Translations under genes and position numbers: made by a program
Assembly: GCA_011524805.1 (NCBI GenBank)
Contig: WTJO01000194.1
Span: 1-16,246, forward strand
Reading direction: 5' to 3'
From: Alphaproteobacteria bacterium
GTDB taxonomy: Bacteria > Pseudomonadota > Alphaproteobacteria > Puniceispirillales > Puniceispirillaceae
DNA length: 16,246 nt
Notes under the pieces: model-generated
The model's database searches: none
What the model was told of the DNA's origin: nothing
What the model saw: only the letters and a program-made list of their open reading frames with translations
In this document: positions 15,631 to 16,246 of the stretch, one piece after another
Numbering within the stretch: position 1 is the stretch's first letter
How the letters are laid out: every line of letters starts with the position of its first letter

Positions 15631-15724
15631 CTGCTTTCTCTTTCCTTATTCCGGCCTTTTTATGTCTGTGCCAGTTACTATCCTATAGATCCTGACGCCC
15701 TTGAACAGTCTGAAAACAGCGCCG

Positions 15725-16246
15725 CTAGAAATCTGTTGGCGCGCCGCCCTCTTCAACCCGCTTTGCTATAAAGGCCTGTAATTCTTCATCAATCGCCTCA
15801 TCAATGGGCGGGGCTTCAAACTCGTCCAGAATTTGCTTATAGGCATTATGCGCTCTGTCATGTGCCCATAATGCGCCTCTATCTTCCCAATTTTCAAAAT
15901 TAGACCAGTCAGATATGAGCGGATTGTAAAATGCCTGCTTATAGCGGCTTTGGGTATGGTCACATCCAAAGAAATGCCCATGCGGCCCAACTTCGGCAAT
16001 TGCATCAACTGCTAATGTATCGCTGTTAATTTCAACTGGTCTCTGCAAATACAGAATTTGCTGTAACATTTCGCAATCCAGCACAAATTTTTCCATGCTG
16101 GCAGACAGCCCACCTTCAAGCCAGCCTGCGGCGTGATAAATAAAATTTGCATGGCCTGAGATAACACCATTCAGAGAAAAGGCTGATTCCCACATTGCCT
16201 GAGCATCTGGTGCATTTGCTGCGTTGGCATTTGAGCCGCGCCATGG
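15725..16246 (-). CDS. MttB-family (trimethylamine methyltransferase-like) protein, C-terminal part
   Basis: MttB-family proteins move a methyl group from a quaternary or tertiary amine to a corrinoid protein. Members without pyrrolysine include glycine betaine methyltransferases. The frame is open for 173 codons from the right edge to the stop, so the gene is cut at its 5' end. The ATG at 16195 is internal, because family sequence (NAPDAQAMWES) continues upstream of it. Family blocks seen are HAAGWLEGGLSASMEKFVLD, DAIAEVGPHGHFFG, a LISDWSNFENWED stretch and the closing APPIDEAIDEELQAFIAKR. Whether the protein contains pyrrolysine cannot be judged from this part. Its position upstream of the dimethylglycine-type dehydrogenase suggests a shared methylamine or betaine pathway. 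Confidence 0.85.
   Translation of the reverse strand, partial: PWRGSNANAANAPDAQAMWESAFSLNGVISGHANFIYHAAGWLEGGLSASMEKFVLDCEMLQQILYLQRPVEINSDTLAVDAIAEVGPHGHFFGCDHTQSRYKQAFYNPLISDWSNFENWEDRGALWAHDRAHNAYKQILDEFEAPPIDEAIDEELQAFIAKRVEEGGAPTDF

Overview
The window is an alphaproteobacterial chromosome segment made mostly of housekeeping genes, with a catabolic block at its right end. The evidence for Alphaproteobacteria is the gene order rpoZ - rel - DUF2062 - pdxJ - acpS - lepB - rnc - era - recO, the dapA-smpB pair close by, a single long bifunctional Rel in place of separate RelA and SpoT, and an omega subunit with an acidic tail. Base composition is moderate. A dimethylglycine-dehydrogenase-type flavoprotein next to an MttB-family methyltransferase is common in marine alphaproteobacteria. 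A SAR116-like or related marine lineage is my best guess, but this is inference and no marker gene here proves it.

Left region (1-7900, all minus strand): a tightly packed run reads right to left as rel, a DUF2062 membrane protein, pdxJ, acpS, lepB, rnc, era, recO and parC (parC is cut by the left edge). Three junctions overlap by 1 to 8 nt (pdxJ/acpS, lepB/rnc, era/recO) and the other gaps are 28 to 63 nt, so most or all of it is probably one transcript. It joins stringent-response control, vitamin B6 and ACP maturation, protein secretion, RNA processing, ribosome assembly, recombination and chromosome decatenation.

Middle region (7901-11035): rpoZ (minus) has its own candidate promoter, which overlaps an inverted repeat, and a good hairpin terminator that separates it from rel. 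folK (minus) and an NYN-nuclease gene (plus) diverge from a very AT-rich spacer. The spacer centres on a perfect 11-bp inverted repeat, each arm of which carries a consensus -10 hexamer. The NYN gene is followed after 3 nt by a family-5 uracil-DNA glycosylase gene. That gene runs tail to tail into smpB, sharing 4 bp.

Right region (10545-16246): smpB and dapA (minus) form a pair. A 247-nt spacer, the longest gene-free stretch in the window, separates dapA from a divergent fold-type II PLP dehydratase (plus). Its 3' end faces an 810-aa FAD/folate demethylase of the dimethylglycine dehydrogenase type (minus). Upstream of that is the C-terminal part of an MttB-family methyltransferase cut by the right edge. 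The last two suggest stepwise demethylation of glycine-betaine-like compounds.

No tRNA, rRNA, CRISPR array, insertion sequence or prophage gene was seen. I found no clearly novel system. The more interesting items are the symmetric folK/NYN control region, the NYN-UDG gene pair and the demethylation block.
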